The position numbers and the translations under genes were made by a program. From assembly GCF_029962485.1 (NCBI RefSeq), contig NZ_CP073639.1:1-64000 (forward strand): 64,000 nucleotides of DNA. The letters run 5' to 3'. Position 1 is the first letter of the stretch. Every line of letters starts with the position of its first letter. The DNA is from Burkholderia cepacia. GTDB lineage: Bacteria > Pseudomonadota > Gammaproteobacteria > Burkholderiales > Burkholderiaceae. Of the stretch, positions 54,670 to 62,026 are shown in pieces. The notes under the pieces are model-generated. The model worked only from the letters and a program-made list of their open reading frames with translations, did not search any database and was not told the origin of the DNA.

Positions 54670-54777
54670 GTGACGGACATTCGGCAACCGCACATCGACA
54701 ACTGCACTAAGGCCGATCCGGCTTATGGCGCGGGCATCGTGGCAGAACTGGCGAGACTGGAGGCCGAGGCGAAATGA
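54670..54777 (+). pseudogene. C-terminal fragment of a catalase-like gene
   Basis: The frame ending at the TGA of 54775-54777 reads VTDIRQPHIDNCTKADPAYG followed by AGIVAELARL. This matches the C-terminal catalase-related tail (R-Q-x-x-x-N-x-x-x-A-D-P-x-Y-G-x-x-V). The catalase core is missing. Upstream the frame runs into unrelated sequence behind an RBS-like AGGAG with an ATG at 54629 that opens only an eight-codon frame. It looks like a deletion scar that left the 3' end of a catalase gene. Confidence 0.5.
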
Positions 54778-54824
54778 GCGGGGCGGGCCGGGCGATGCGG
54801 CGCGGGCTGCATCGCCGGTGGCAG

Positions 54825-54840
54825 GGTAGCCGCCTATGGG
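54825..54840 (-). repeat. Isolated iteron-like 16-mer, 25 kb from the origin
   Basis: The minus strand reads CCCATAGGCGGCTACC. Its CCCATA and GGCTACC ends equal those of the origin iteron at 29984, and it differs from the iteron at 29920 at three positions. It lies 48 bp before the DUF1289 ATG and 355 bp (start to start) left of a parS-like site at 55179. Confidence 0.45.
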
Positions 54841-54887
54841 AGTGCGGACGTTTCCCTGCCGGATATTCAACCGAGACGAGAGTTCCG

Positions 54888-55091
54888 ATGGCTTCCACGC
54901 TTCACGACGTACCCGACAGCCCCTGTGTCGGCGTGTGCTCGACACTGTTCGACGATATCTGCAAGGGATGCGGCCGTACTGCCAACGAGGTTTCGCACTG
55001 GGTGTTCATGAGCGACGACGAGAAGCGCGCGATCTGGACGCGCATCCGGGCGGAGGGGACGGCGATGCGTTTTCGTCGTGATGGGCGGTGA
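54888..55091 (+). CDS. DUF1289 small cysteine-rich protein
   Basis: A 67-residue protein of the DUF1289 family. SPCVGVCSTLFDDICKGCGR holds the four conserved cysteines (C-x3-C-x7-C-x2-C), probably binding a metal or Fe-S cluster, and EVSHWVFMSDDEKRAIWTRI is the typical helical tail. Function is unknown. The ATG at 54888 is the only start that keeps the family N-terminus. Its upstream region carries the isolated iteron-like site. Confidence 0.86.
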   Translation: MASTLHDVPDSPCVGVCSTLFDDICKGCGRTANEVSHWVFMSDDEKRAIWTRIRAEGTAMRFRRDGR

Positions 55092-55178
55092 GTGGCCATG
55101 CCGAGCGTTCCGGTCAATGGATGTTCATTGTGCGATGGCGGACGCGTGTTCGGCAGCGCGATTTAAATCGGTAAAAGA

Positions 55179-55194
55179 GTTGTTACGTGACAAC
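55179..55194. other. Distal parS-like site with one mismatch
   Basis: GTTGTTACGTGACAAC differs from the origin parS palindrome at one base (C to T at position 6). It lies 28 kb from parA, in the 324-bp gap (55092-55415) between DUF1289 and the Xre antitoxin gene. The surrounding bases are AT-rich (AAAAGA before, TAAAAG after). Nothing else was recognised in that gap. Confidence 0.6.
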
Positions 55195-55415
55195 TAAAAG
55201 GCATCCCGATGGACTTTATATACTGAATGACAGCCACACCCCCTCGAGGCGAATCTTCGATTCGCGATCATCCCAACCGGCTACCAGGCAGAAGGGGACA
55301 TCCGACCCCGTGGCTAACGCCCCAACCGGCGGGCCACAGCGGCACTGCCCACTCCGGCACCGCAAGTTTTCGGCAAAACGCCTATAATGAACGGGCAAAT
55401 TGCCGGAGACGGGTC

Positions 55416-55871
55416 ATGAGCATCATTGCTTTTCATCCTTCGGGTGTCGCGCATCCGCGCCAGGCCGAATTCACGATTCTCGAGCAGTTACTGGCGATCC
55501 GCGTCCGTTCGGGTGCCGATCTCGCCGAGCTGGCGAGCGCGCGCGTAGACGTGTCGGTGATCGACCGGCTGTCCGAGCGCGGGCTGAAATCGGACGAGCT
55601 GGCCTTCATCATTCCGCGCCGCACGCTGAGCCATCGTCGCCAGGCGCACGAACGCCTGTCGCCGGAGGAATCCGACAAGGCGATCCGCCTCGCGCGCATC
55701 GTCGCACAGGCGACGGCCACGTTCGGTGATCAGGACAAGGCGATGGCGTGGCTGCGCAACGGGTTGCAGCGCTTCGGCGGCCGCACGTCGCTCGACATGG
55801 CGAGCACCGAGCATGGCGCGCGGCTTGTCGAAGAAGTCCTCACGCAGATCGACGAGGGGTACTTCGCTTGA
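55416..55871 (+). CDS. Xre/MbcA/ParS-type antitoxin (DUF2384)
   Basis: A 151-residue antitoxin. The N-terminal part (about 20-75) is an Xre-like helical DNA-binding domain containing LSERGLKSDELAFIIPRRTL. The C-terminal DUF2384 toxin-binding domain (about 85-151) has KAMAWLRNGLQRFGGRTSLDM, then TEHGARLVEEVLTQIDEGYFA, whose end plugs the toxin active site in known complexes. The start at 55416 has CGGAGACGGG upstream. The stop overlaps the TTG start of the RES toxin. Autoregulation from the AT-rich upstream region is likely. Confidence 0.9.
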   Translation: MSIIAFHPSGVAHPRQAEFTILEQLLAIRVRSGADLAELASARVDVSVIDRLSERGLKSDELAFIIPRRTLSHRRQAHERLSPEESDKAIRLARIVAQATATFGDQDKAMAWLRNGLQRFGGRTSLDMASTEHGARLVEEVLTQIDEGYFA

Positions 55872-56347
55872 CGACGCTGTGGCGGATCAGCAATTACGCC
55901 GATCTGAAGGGCATCGGCGGGTTGCGGGCCGGCGGGCGCTGGCATTTTGCCGGGCAGCCCGTCGTGTATCTCGCCGAGCATCCGGCACTCGCCCTGCTCG
56001 AGACGCTCGTTCATTTCGAAATCACCACCGTTGCCCAATTGCCGAGCGGCTACCAGTTGCTTCGGATCGACGTGCCCGATTCGGTGGATGTCGCCGAAAT
56101 CGCGGAAGGCGACGCACCGGACGACTGGCAAACGAATGTCGACTGGACCCGTAGCGCCGGCACCGAATGGCTGCACACGCAGCCGAGCGCACTGTTGCGC
56201 GTGCCGAGCGTCGTCGTGCCGCACGCGCACAACTTCCTGCTGAATCCGCTGCATCCGGCCGCGTCCGACATCCGCATCGCGGAAGTCATGCAATCGCCGT
56301 ACGACACACGGATCCTGTGCCTGATCCAGTCGAAACCGGGCGCATAG
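55868..56347 (+). CDS. RES-domain toxin (NAD+-degrading type)
   Basis: A 159-residue RES-family toxin; characterised members deplete NAD+ by phosphorolysis or hydrolysis. The conserved blocks are LWRISN at the N-terminus, GGRWHFAGQPVVYLAEHPALALLE (about 22-45, with Arg, Tyr and Glu of the active site) and LLRVPSVVVPHAHNFLLNP (about 115-133, with the Ser). The start is a TTG whose last bases overlap the antitoxin stop (TTGA), with GAGGGG upstream, so translation is coupled to the antitoxin. All key residues appear intact. Confidence 0.9.
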   Translation: MTTLWRISNYADLKGIGGLRAGGRWHFAGQPVVYLAEHPALALLETLVHFEITTVAQLPSGYQLLRIDVPDSVDVAEIAEGDAPDDWQTNVDWTRSAGTEWLHTQPSALLRVPSVVVPHAHNFLLNPLHPAASDIRIAEVMQSPYDTRILCLIQSKPGA

Positions 56348-56383
56348 CGAACGAGAAGGAAAACGATGCGCACCGTGCGCTGT

Positions 56384-57322
56384 TTAGCGCTCGTGCGCAG
56401 CGCGATCCGCGGCTGCGTCCGGCGGCAGCGTCTGCCGGATGCGCGTGACCGTTCGCGTGCTGACGAGACCGAGCATCGCGCTGACCTCGGCATGCGTGTG
56501 GCCGGCGAGCAACTGCCGACGCGCATACGTGTTGCGCAGCACGCGTGGGCTCATGTCCGCCGCGTGAAAGCCGATCGCGGTCAGCGCGTCGCGCACCACC
56601 AGCAGCAGGAACATGTCGTTCATCGCGCCACCGCCGCGCGGCGCGGGAAACAGCCGCGTCGATGCGGGTGTATCCGCCGAACGCATGCGCCATGCGGCGA
56701 GCGGCGCCAGCGCGAACCCGGCAAGTTCGATCCGGCGTGCCGGCCGCGCGCGATCGCGCGGCACGGACAACGCCGGTGGTTGCGCGTCGAGGTCGGGCGC
56801 GTGGCAGGGCATCGCACGAATTTCGGCCGACGTGATGCCGCTCGCGAGCAGCAGCGCGACGATCGCGCGATTCCTGCACTCGGTGGGCGTGTCGTCCGGT
56901 CGAGGCTGGACATGACGCTGCAGTGCGACGTCGGCGTCGGGCGGCAGGTAGCACGGCTCCGGTTCGCCGTCCGGCCAGGCGAAATCGCGTGTCGTCCGGC
57001 CGGCCGGGTGGATCGTCCGCACACCGATGTCGACCAGGTGCCGGCCCAGCCGGTCGATCAACTTCGCATAGCGCACGCGCGTCGATGTGCCGGGCGTGCA
57101 GGTACGGTCGAGATCCGCCAGGAAGGCCGCGACGTGGTCGGGCCCGAAGGTGGCCAGCGACACACGGTGTGCGATCAGGTGGCGCAGGAGCCGCTCGAAC
57201 ATCGCGACGTGCTGCACGACCGAACGCGGCGCGAACGGCCGGCGGCCGGCGCCGGTCGCGGCGGTTTCCTGCCACGCGCGAAACGCGCCGACGGGGTCGT
57301 GAATCCAGCGATTCGTGTCCAT
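56384..57322 (-). CDS. XerD-like tyrosine recombinase fold protein, predicted catalytically inactive
   Basis: A 312-residue protein with a full tyrosine-recombinase layout: an N-terminal SAM-like core-binding domain (about 20-110) and a C-terminal catalytic-fold domain (about 140-300). Aligned by eye with XerD, ATGLR is SGIT (Arg to Thr164), SPHVLRHAFA is SPRVLRNTYA (His to Arg260, Arg263 kept), LGH is LGL (His to Leu286), and the Tyr position is Ile295. Thus Arg, both His and the nucleophile are lost although the length is complete. The ATG at 57322 is the best start but has a poor RBS. It converges on the RES toxin gene. Confidence 0.75.
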   Translation of the reverse strand: MDTNRWIHDPVGAFRAWQETAATGAGRRPFAPRSVVQHVAMFERLLRHLIAHRVSLATFGPDHVAAFLADLDRTCTPGTSTRVRYAKLIDRLGRHLVDIGVRTIHPAGRTTRDFAWPDGEPEPCYLPPDADVALQRHVQPRPDDTPTECRNRAIVALLLASGITSAEIRAMPCHAPDLDAQPPALSVPRDRARPARRIELAGFALAPLAAWRMRSADTPASTRLFPAPRGGGAMNDMFLLLVVRDALTAIGFHAADMSPRVLRNTYARRQLLAGHTHAEVSAMLGLVSTRTVTRIRQTLPPDAAADRAAHER

Positions 57323-57399
57323 CCACGATTTATAGCCGGAGACGGTGACGCCGGCAATCGTCCCGATGTCGGTCCGGCCAGCGCGACGCCACCGGCGTG

Positions 57400-57912
57400 T
57401 CAGTGCGCGATACGCGTCTCGTCGATACCGTCGTTGTTCATCGTCAGGTAGACGAGCACGAGCAGCAACGTGATGAAGAAGCGGAACGCGTCCGGCACGC
57501 CGTTCCATTGCTTCGACATCCACATCCCGAACCATTCGCCGCCGACCGACATGAACGCAACCTGCCATGTGAGGAAGCCGAGCGTCAGGCCGGCGATCGC
57601 GTACGCCTTAGCCGCGTGGAACGCCGCTTCGCCGGCGCGGCGCGCGCGCAGCAATCGGACCCCGCCGATCCAGCACAGCACGGCCGTCAGCGTTTCCATC
57701 GAGATGATGCCGATATAGCCGGCGTGATGGAGCCACGTCGCGCCGATCGCGCGATACATGATCCCGTTGCCGGGAAAAGTCGTATCCATCAGGAACACAT
57801 GGTGGACGAACGCGAAATTCGTCGCGTAATCGGTGATGTTGCCGAACGCGACGAGCGACGCGAACAAGGCCATGGCAAGCACCATGGCTGCCTTGGAAAG
57901 ACGAACGATCAT
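57400..57912 (-). CDS. DUF2165 family membrane protein
   Basis: A 170-residue inner-membrane protein with four predicted helices (about 8-28, 68-90, 100-122 and 142-160). The DUF2165 pattern is seen in NITDYATNFAFVHHVFLMDT near 26-45 and in WQVAFMSVGGEWFGMWMS near 120-137. Function is unknown. The ATG at 57912 gives a short cytoplasmic N-terminus before helix 1; upstream in-frame sequence would not fit the family. It precedes the recombinase-like gene on the same strand with 77 bp between. Confidence 0.85.
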   Translation of the reverse strand: MIVRLSKAAMVLAMALFASLVAFGNITDYATNFAFVHHVFLMDTTFPGNGIMYRAIGATWLHHAGYIGIISMETLTAVLCWIGGVRLLRARRAGEAAFHAAKAYAIAGLTLGFLTWQVAFMSVGGEWFGMWMSKQWNGVPDAFRFFITLLLVLVYLTMNNDGIDETRIAH

Positions 57913-58204
57913 AATGGACTCCGAAATGAATGGGCAGGCGAAAGCGCGACCGCGCGGCAACGAGCCGGCGTTCGGGGCGATACCTGCGTAAATGTGCACG
58001 GCCAGGCCGGCGGATTTGCGTGCGTGGGCACGACGGCGCGGAGATCGGGACTGGAAAACCTGAAGCCGGGGCGGCGTCGAGGAGACGCACGTGCCGGCTG
58101 GATCGAGTGCCCGCGCCAGGAGGGAGCGGCGATTTTCGGTTGAACCGATGAAGTCGTCAAGCGGACCAGAGCACAGTGGGCACTACGCTAGCCCACTGGC
58201 GCCG

Positions 58205-59560
58205 TCACGCGTCGCGCGAAGGTGCCGGTGTCACGCTCGCCTGCGCCGGTCCGCTCAGCCGTGCAAGCGCGGCGAACGCCAGTTGCGTCGCGATGGCCGC
58301 GAGCGTGCCGGCCGCCATGCCGTTGCCGAGCACGATCTGCACGGGCGCGCTGAAATGACGATACAGGTTCGGCACCAGGATCGGCGCGAGGCCGACCACC
58401 AGCGCGGCCGCGAGCGTGTACTGGTTGGCGCGCGCGTGCAGGTCGACGCTGGCGAGTAGCCGGATGCCCATCACGCCGATCATCGCGAACACGACCAGCG
58501 CGGTGCCGCCGACGACGGCGGCCGGAATCGCATACGCGAGCCGCGCGAGCGGCGCGAACAGCGCAATGACGATCAGGATCGCGCCCGCGGCGGCCGTTAC
58601 GTAGCGCGAGCGCACACCGGTCGTCTGCACGACGCCGATGTTCTCGGCGCTGGTCACGATCAGCGGCGTGCCGAACAGCGCGCCGGCCAGCGACGCCAGC
58701 GCATCGCCGCGTATCGTCTTCGGCACGTCGCGCGTCAGCGAGATCGCCTTGCCGCACGTTTCGCCGACGGCAACTGTCTGCGCCGTCGCCTCGGCCATCG
58801 AGATCGCGGTGAAGATCAGTAGCGGCAGCGCGGCCAGCACGTCGAAGCGCGGCATCCCGAACGGCAGCCACACCGGATGCGTGAACCACGGGCCGTGCCA
58901 CACGTCGGCGAGCGCCGGCATCGCATCGAGCGCCCAGCCGAGCGTCGCGCCGGCCATCAAGCCGACCAGCACCGCGAGGCGGCCGAGCGTGCCGCGGAAC
59001 GCGCCCGCGACGACGACGGTGGCGACGATCGTCGCCAGCGCGAGCCCCAGCGCGCGCGGCTGCGCGAAGTCGGCCGAGCCGGGCTGGCCGACGACGATCG
59101 TCGCGTAGATCCGGATCAGGTTGACCGACACGAGCAACAGCATCGCGCCGACGACGATGCGCGGAAAGAGCCGCAGGCAGCGCGTGAACACGGGCAGCAG
59201 CACCCAGTAGAACGCGCTGGCGAGCAGCGCCGCGCCGGCGGCGGTCGGCAGGCCCGACTGCGCGGCGATGCCCGCGAACAGCATCGTCGGTGCGCCACCG
59301 GGCACCATCACGAACGGCATGCGCGCGCCGATCGGGCCGGCGCCGAGCGATTGCACCAGCGTGCCGATACCGCACGCGAAAAACGTCGCGCCGATCAGCT
59401 GGACCGTCAGGTCGGCCGGCAGCGAGAGGACTTTCGCGATGAGGAAGACGGCCGTGATCGGCGAAGCGGCCATCGACAGCACGTGCTGCAGTCCGAACAG
59501 CGCGAGCTGCCACGTGGGCAACCGTGCGTCGACGGGCGGTGAGATTGGATCGTGCGACAC
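58205..59560 (-). CDS. NCS2 family nucleobase permease (uracil/xanthine type)
   Basis: A 451-residue carrier of the nucleobase-cation symporter-2 family with 12-14 membrane segments. Family marks are FGLQHVLSMAASPITAVFLI in helix 1 and the NAT-like signature SAENIGVVQTTGVRSRYVTA near 300-320. The start codon is a GTG at 59560 with GGGGGG upstream. It lies 58 bp downstream of the arylsulfotransferase gene, so both are probably cotranscribed and controlled by the divergent LysR gene. The substrate (uracil, xanthine, urate or another ring) is not evident. Confidence 0.88.
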   Translation of the reverse strand: MSHDPISPPVDARLPTWQLALFGLQHVLSMAASPITAVFLIAKVLSLPADLTVQLIGATFFACGIGTLVQSLGAGPIGARMPFVMVPGGAPTMLFAGIAAQSGLPTAAGAALLASAFYWVLLPVFTRCLRLFPRIVVGAMLLLVSVNLIRIYATIVVGQPGSADFAQPRALGLALATIVATVVVAGAFRGTLGRLAVLVGLMAGATLGWALDAMPALADVWHGPWFTHPVWLPFGMPRFDVLAALPLLIFTAISMAEATAQTVAVGETCGKAISLTRDVPKTIRGDALASLAGALFGTPLIVTSAENIGVVQTTGVRSRYVTAAAGAILIVIALFAPLARLAYAIPAAVVGGTALVVFAMIGVMGIRLLASVDLHARANQYTLAAALVVGLAPILVPNLYRHFSAPVQIVLGNGMAAGTLAAIATQLAFAALARLSGPAQASVTPAPSRDA

Positions 59561-59618
59561 GGTAGGCCCCCCGGAAGCGAACGGCGGCGATGGCTGGGAT
59601 GCAACGGCGAACGGCGCG

Positions 59619-60743
59619 TCAGGTCCGCAGCCAGGGCAGTTGCGCGGCGCTGTAGCGGAACGTCTGGAACACGCTGTTCAGCTGGCCGGGGCCGGTCTTG
59701 CGCGCGGCTTCGTCCGGGTATTCGGCGAACCACGGAATCACGTATTCCCACACGACTTCGCCGGCCGGCGTCACTTCGAACAGCCGGCCCGTCGACGATT
59801 CGGTGACGTGCGTGTTGCCGTTCGGCAGGCGCTGCGCGTTGCCCATGAACGGCGTGTAGAACAGGTTCACGACGTCGTCCGCATACGACCACACGACGCG
59901 TTGCGTGGCGGGATCGATCTCGACGACGCGCGAGAACACGACGTGCGCGCCGTGGCGGAAATTGCCGTTGTCGAACGCGAGGATGTTGCCGTTCGCGAGC
60001 GGCACCGGCGCATGCTGGTGCGACACGACGTCCGGCCCGATCCGCAGGTCGACCTGGCCGGTTTCGCGGTTCACGCCGATGATCCCCGACGTCGTGCGCA
60101 GGCTCATCAGCACGCGGCCGTTCGCGTCGACCGCGAGGCCGTTGACGAGCGGCCAGTGATAGCGGCCGAAACCGGCCGCGATCGGAAAATCCTCGGGTCG
60201 CAGATGCTCGCGCGCGTGCCATTCCCACACGATCTGTCCGGCCCGATTCACTTCGCGGATCACATCCGTGTACATCACCTCGTCGTCGCCGTGCGGCGTG
60301 CCGCCTGGCACGCGCCGCGCGAATGCCGCATCGACCGGTTCGCACGCGGCGTAGAGCAGGTTGCCGTTCGGCAGCCACTGCGCATCGTGGTGATGCGCGG
60401 GATCCTCGTAGCGCCACACCGTTTCGCCTTGCGGCGTGACCTCGTAGAAGTCGCCGCCATGCCACATCGACCACGGCGCGTAGCGTGACTCCGATTGCGG
60501 ATGGTTGCCGTTGTAGCCGAGGTTGCCGTTCGCGAGGATGACCGCGTGGCGGCCGGGGCGCACGGGCATTTTCCACTGATGGGCGACTTCGCCGTCGATG
60601 CCGACGAGATAGACGTTGCCGTCGGCCGTCTGCGGCGCGATGAGCGTGTAGCCGCCCGCGGACAGCGCGGGATCGTGGGCGATGAGGCCGACGCCACGGC
60701 GGCGCTGGGTAATCTGGTCGACGGTCGTCACTGCAGTCTCCAT
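59619..60743 (-). CDS. Arylsulfotransferase (ASST) family beta-propeller protein
   Basis: A 374-residue protein of the arylsulfotransferase family. Repeated propeller blades show the pattern W-x(4-6)-H-D-A-x-x-L-x-N-G-N: HHHDAQWLPNGNLLYA near 117-132, HQHAPVPLANGNILAFDNGN near 240-260 and NAQRLPNGNTHVTES near 306-320. It lacks a signal peptide, unlike classical periplasmic ASST. Similar cytoplasmic members have no proven reaction. It is the first gene of an operon with an NCS2 permease and is divergent from a LysR gene (102 bp). Confidence 0.82.
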   Translation of the reverse strand: METAVTTVDQITQRRRGVGLIAHDPALSAGGYTLIAPQTADGNVYLVGIDGEVAHQWKMPVRPGRHAVILANGNLGYNGNHPQSESRYAPWSMWHGGDFYEVTPQGETVWRYEDPAHHHDAQWLPNGNLLYAACEPVDAAFARRVPGGTPHGDDEVMYTDVIREVNRAGQIVWEWHAREHLRPEDFPIAAGFGRYHWPLVNGLAVDANGRVLMSLRTTSGIIGVNRETGQVDLRIGPDVVSHQHAPVPLANGNILAFDNGNFRHGAHVVFSRVVEIDPATQRVVWSYADDVVNLFYTPFMGNAQRLPNGNTHVTESSTGRLFEVTPAGEVVWEYVIPWFAEYPDEAARKTGPGQLNSVFQTFRYSAAQLPWLRT

Positions 60744-60845
60744 TCGAATCGGATACGGGAATGCAGCGGAATCTAGACGATTCGGCGTGTCGGTAAAATC
60801 GGATTATTCTTGACGGCCTGTTCGAAAAAATCTAACGGTACCTTC

Positions 60846-61802
60846 ATGCGTTCGATATCGCAGACATTCCGCTGTTTCGACGAAGTCGCACGACGCGGCT
60901 CGATTCGCAAGGCAGCCGACGCATTGCACCTGACCGCCGCGGCGGTGCACCAGCAGATTCGCAATCTCGAGGAGCAGGTCGGCGTGCCGCTGTTCGACCG
61001 GCTGCCGCGCGGCATGCAGCTGACGCTCGCCGGCGAGATCGTGATCGCTGCCGTGCGACGCGGCCAGCGCGACTTCGACAATGCGCTGACGCAGGTCGAG
61101 GACTTGCGTGCGCTGCGGCGCGGGCACGTGAACCTGGCCGTGCCGGCATCGACGGCCGAGAAGCTCGTGCCCGACGCGATCCTCGCCGCGATGCAGCGCT
61201 ACCCGGGCGTCACGTACGGCGTGCGCTCGGGAAACGGCGAAAGCATCGTGCGCTGGGTCGAGACGGGCGAGGTCGACATCGGCTATGCGCTGCGCCGGCG
61301 CACGGCAGCGGGCGTGGTCGAGGTACGCGCGTTCGCGCAGCCGCTGGGTGTCGTCACGGCGCCGGGCCATCCGCTGGCGTCGTCCGGCGGCAAGGTGCGG
61401 ATGCGCGACTGCTTCGCCCATCCGCTGATCCTGATGACACCCGACACCGAACTGCGCGCGATGTTCGACCAGATCGATGCGCGACAACCGCGCAACATGC
61501 GGCCGCTGGTCGAGACGGGCTCGGTGTCGATGGTGCGGCGTCTCGCGGCCGAAGGCGCGGGCGTCGGCTTCCTGATCGCGGAGAACGTTGCGGACGACGT
61601 CGCCGCCGGCCGGCTCGCGTGGACGCCGCTTGCCGATGCAGGCGCGCGCTCGTTCAGCTGCATCTACCAGCGGGCGGACATGAGCGCAACAGTTGCGATG
61701 ACGATGTTCCTCGAGTTTTTCTCCGAGGCGATCGAAGCGATGGAACGCGAATTCGCGCCTGACGGCAGGGTGTCCGGCAAGCGTCGCCGGGCGGCAAGAT
61801 AG
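60846..61802 (+). CDS. LysR-type regulator of the permease/arylsulfotransferase operon
   Basis: A 318-residue LysR regulator. The DNA-binding part starts MRSISQTFRCFDEVARRGSIRK and continues LHLTAAAVHQQIRNLEEQVG with the wing LPRGMQLTLAGE. The effector domain begins near 90 (GHVNLAVPASTAEKLVPDAI). The ATG at 60846 matches the family start; an in-frame ATG 36 bp upstream is less likely. It is divergent from the arylsulfotransferase/NCS2 operon and thus its probable regulator. Confidence 0.88.
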   Translation: MRSISQTFRCFDEVARRGSIRKAADALHLTAAAVHQQIRNLEEQVGVPLFDRLPRGMQLTLAGEIVIAAVRRGQRDFDNALTQVEDLRALRRGHVNLAVPASTAEKLVPDAILAAMQRYPGVTYGVRSGNGESIVRWVETGEVDIGYALRRRTAAGVVEVRAFAQPLGVVTAPGHPLASSGGKVRMRDCFAHPLILMTPDTELRAMFDQIDARQPRNMRPLVETGSVSMVRRLAAEGAGVGFLIAENVADDVAAGRLAWTPLADAGARSFSCIYQRADMSATVAMTMFLEFFSEAIEAMEREFAPDGRVSGKRRRAAR

Positions 61803-62026
61803 CGACACCGGCCGCGCCGCTCCGCTCGATTGCGATGCGGTGCAACAAGCGAACCCGCAGGCCGGCCGCGTGACGTTGCGCACGCAATGCCCGGTAGCAT
61901 TACGTCATTCCCTTATTGCGGAAAAAATTTTGTTCATGGGACTATCGAACGCGCTGCCCGCGCACCGAGGGGGTCGCAGGCAGCGATGATGCCCATCGCA
62001 ACGACCCAGAAGAACATCGACACACA

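Noticed and set aside
55416..55871. Reading the ParS-type antitoxin domain name as evidence of a DNA partition protein
   Set aside because: The name refers to the toxin-antitoxin ParST family. The gene is adjacent to a RES toxin and has DUF2384, so it is an antitoxin and not part of ParABS.
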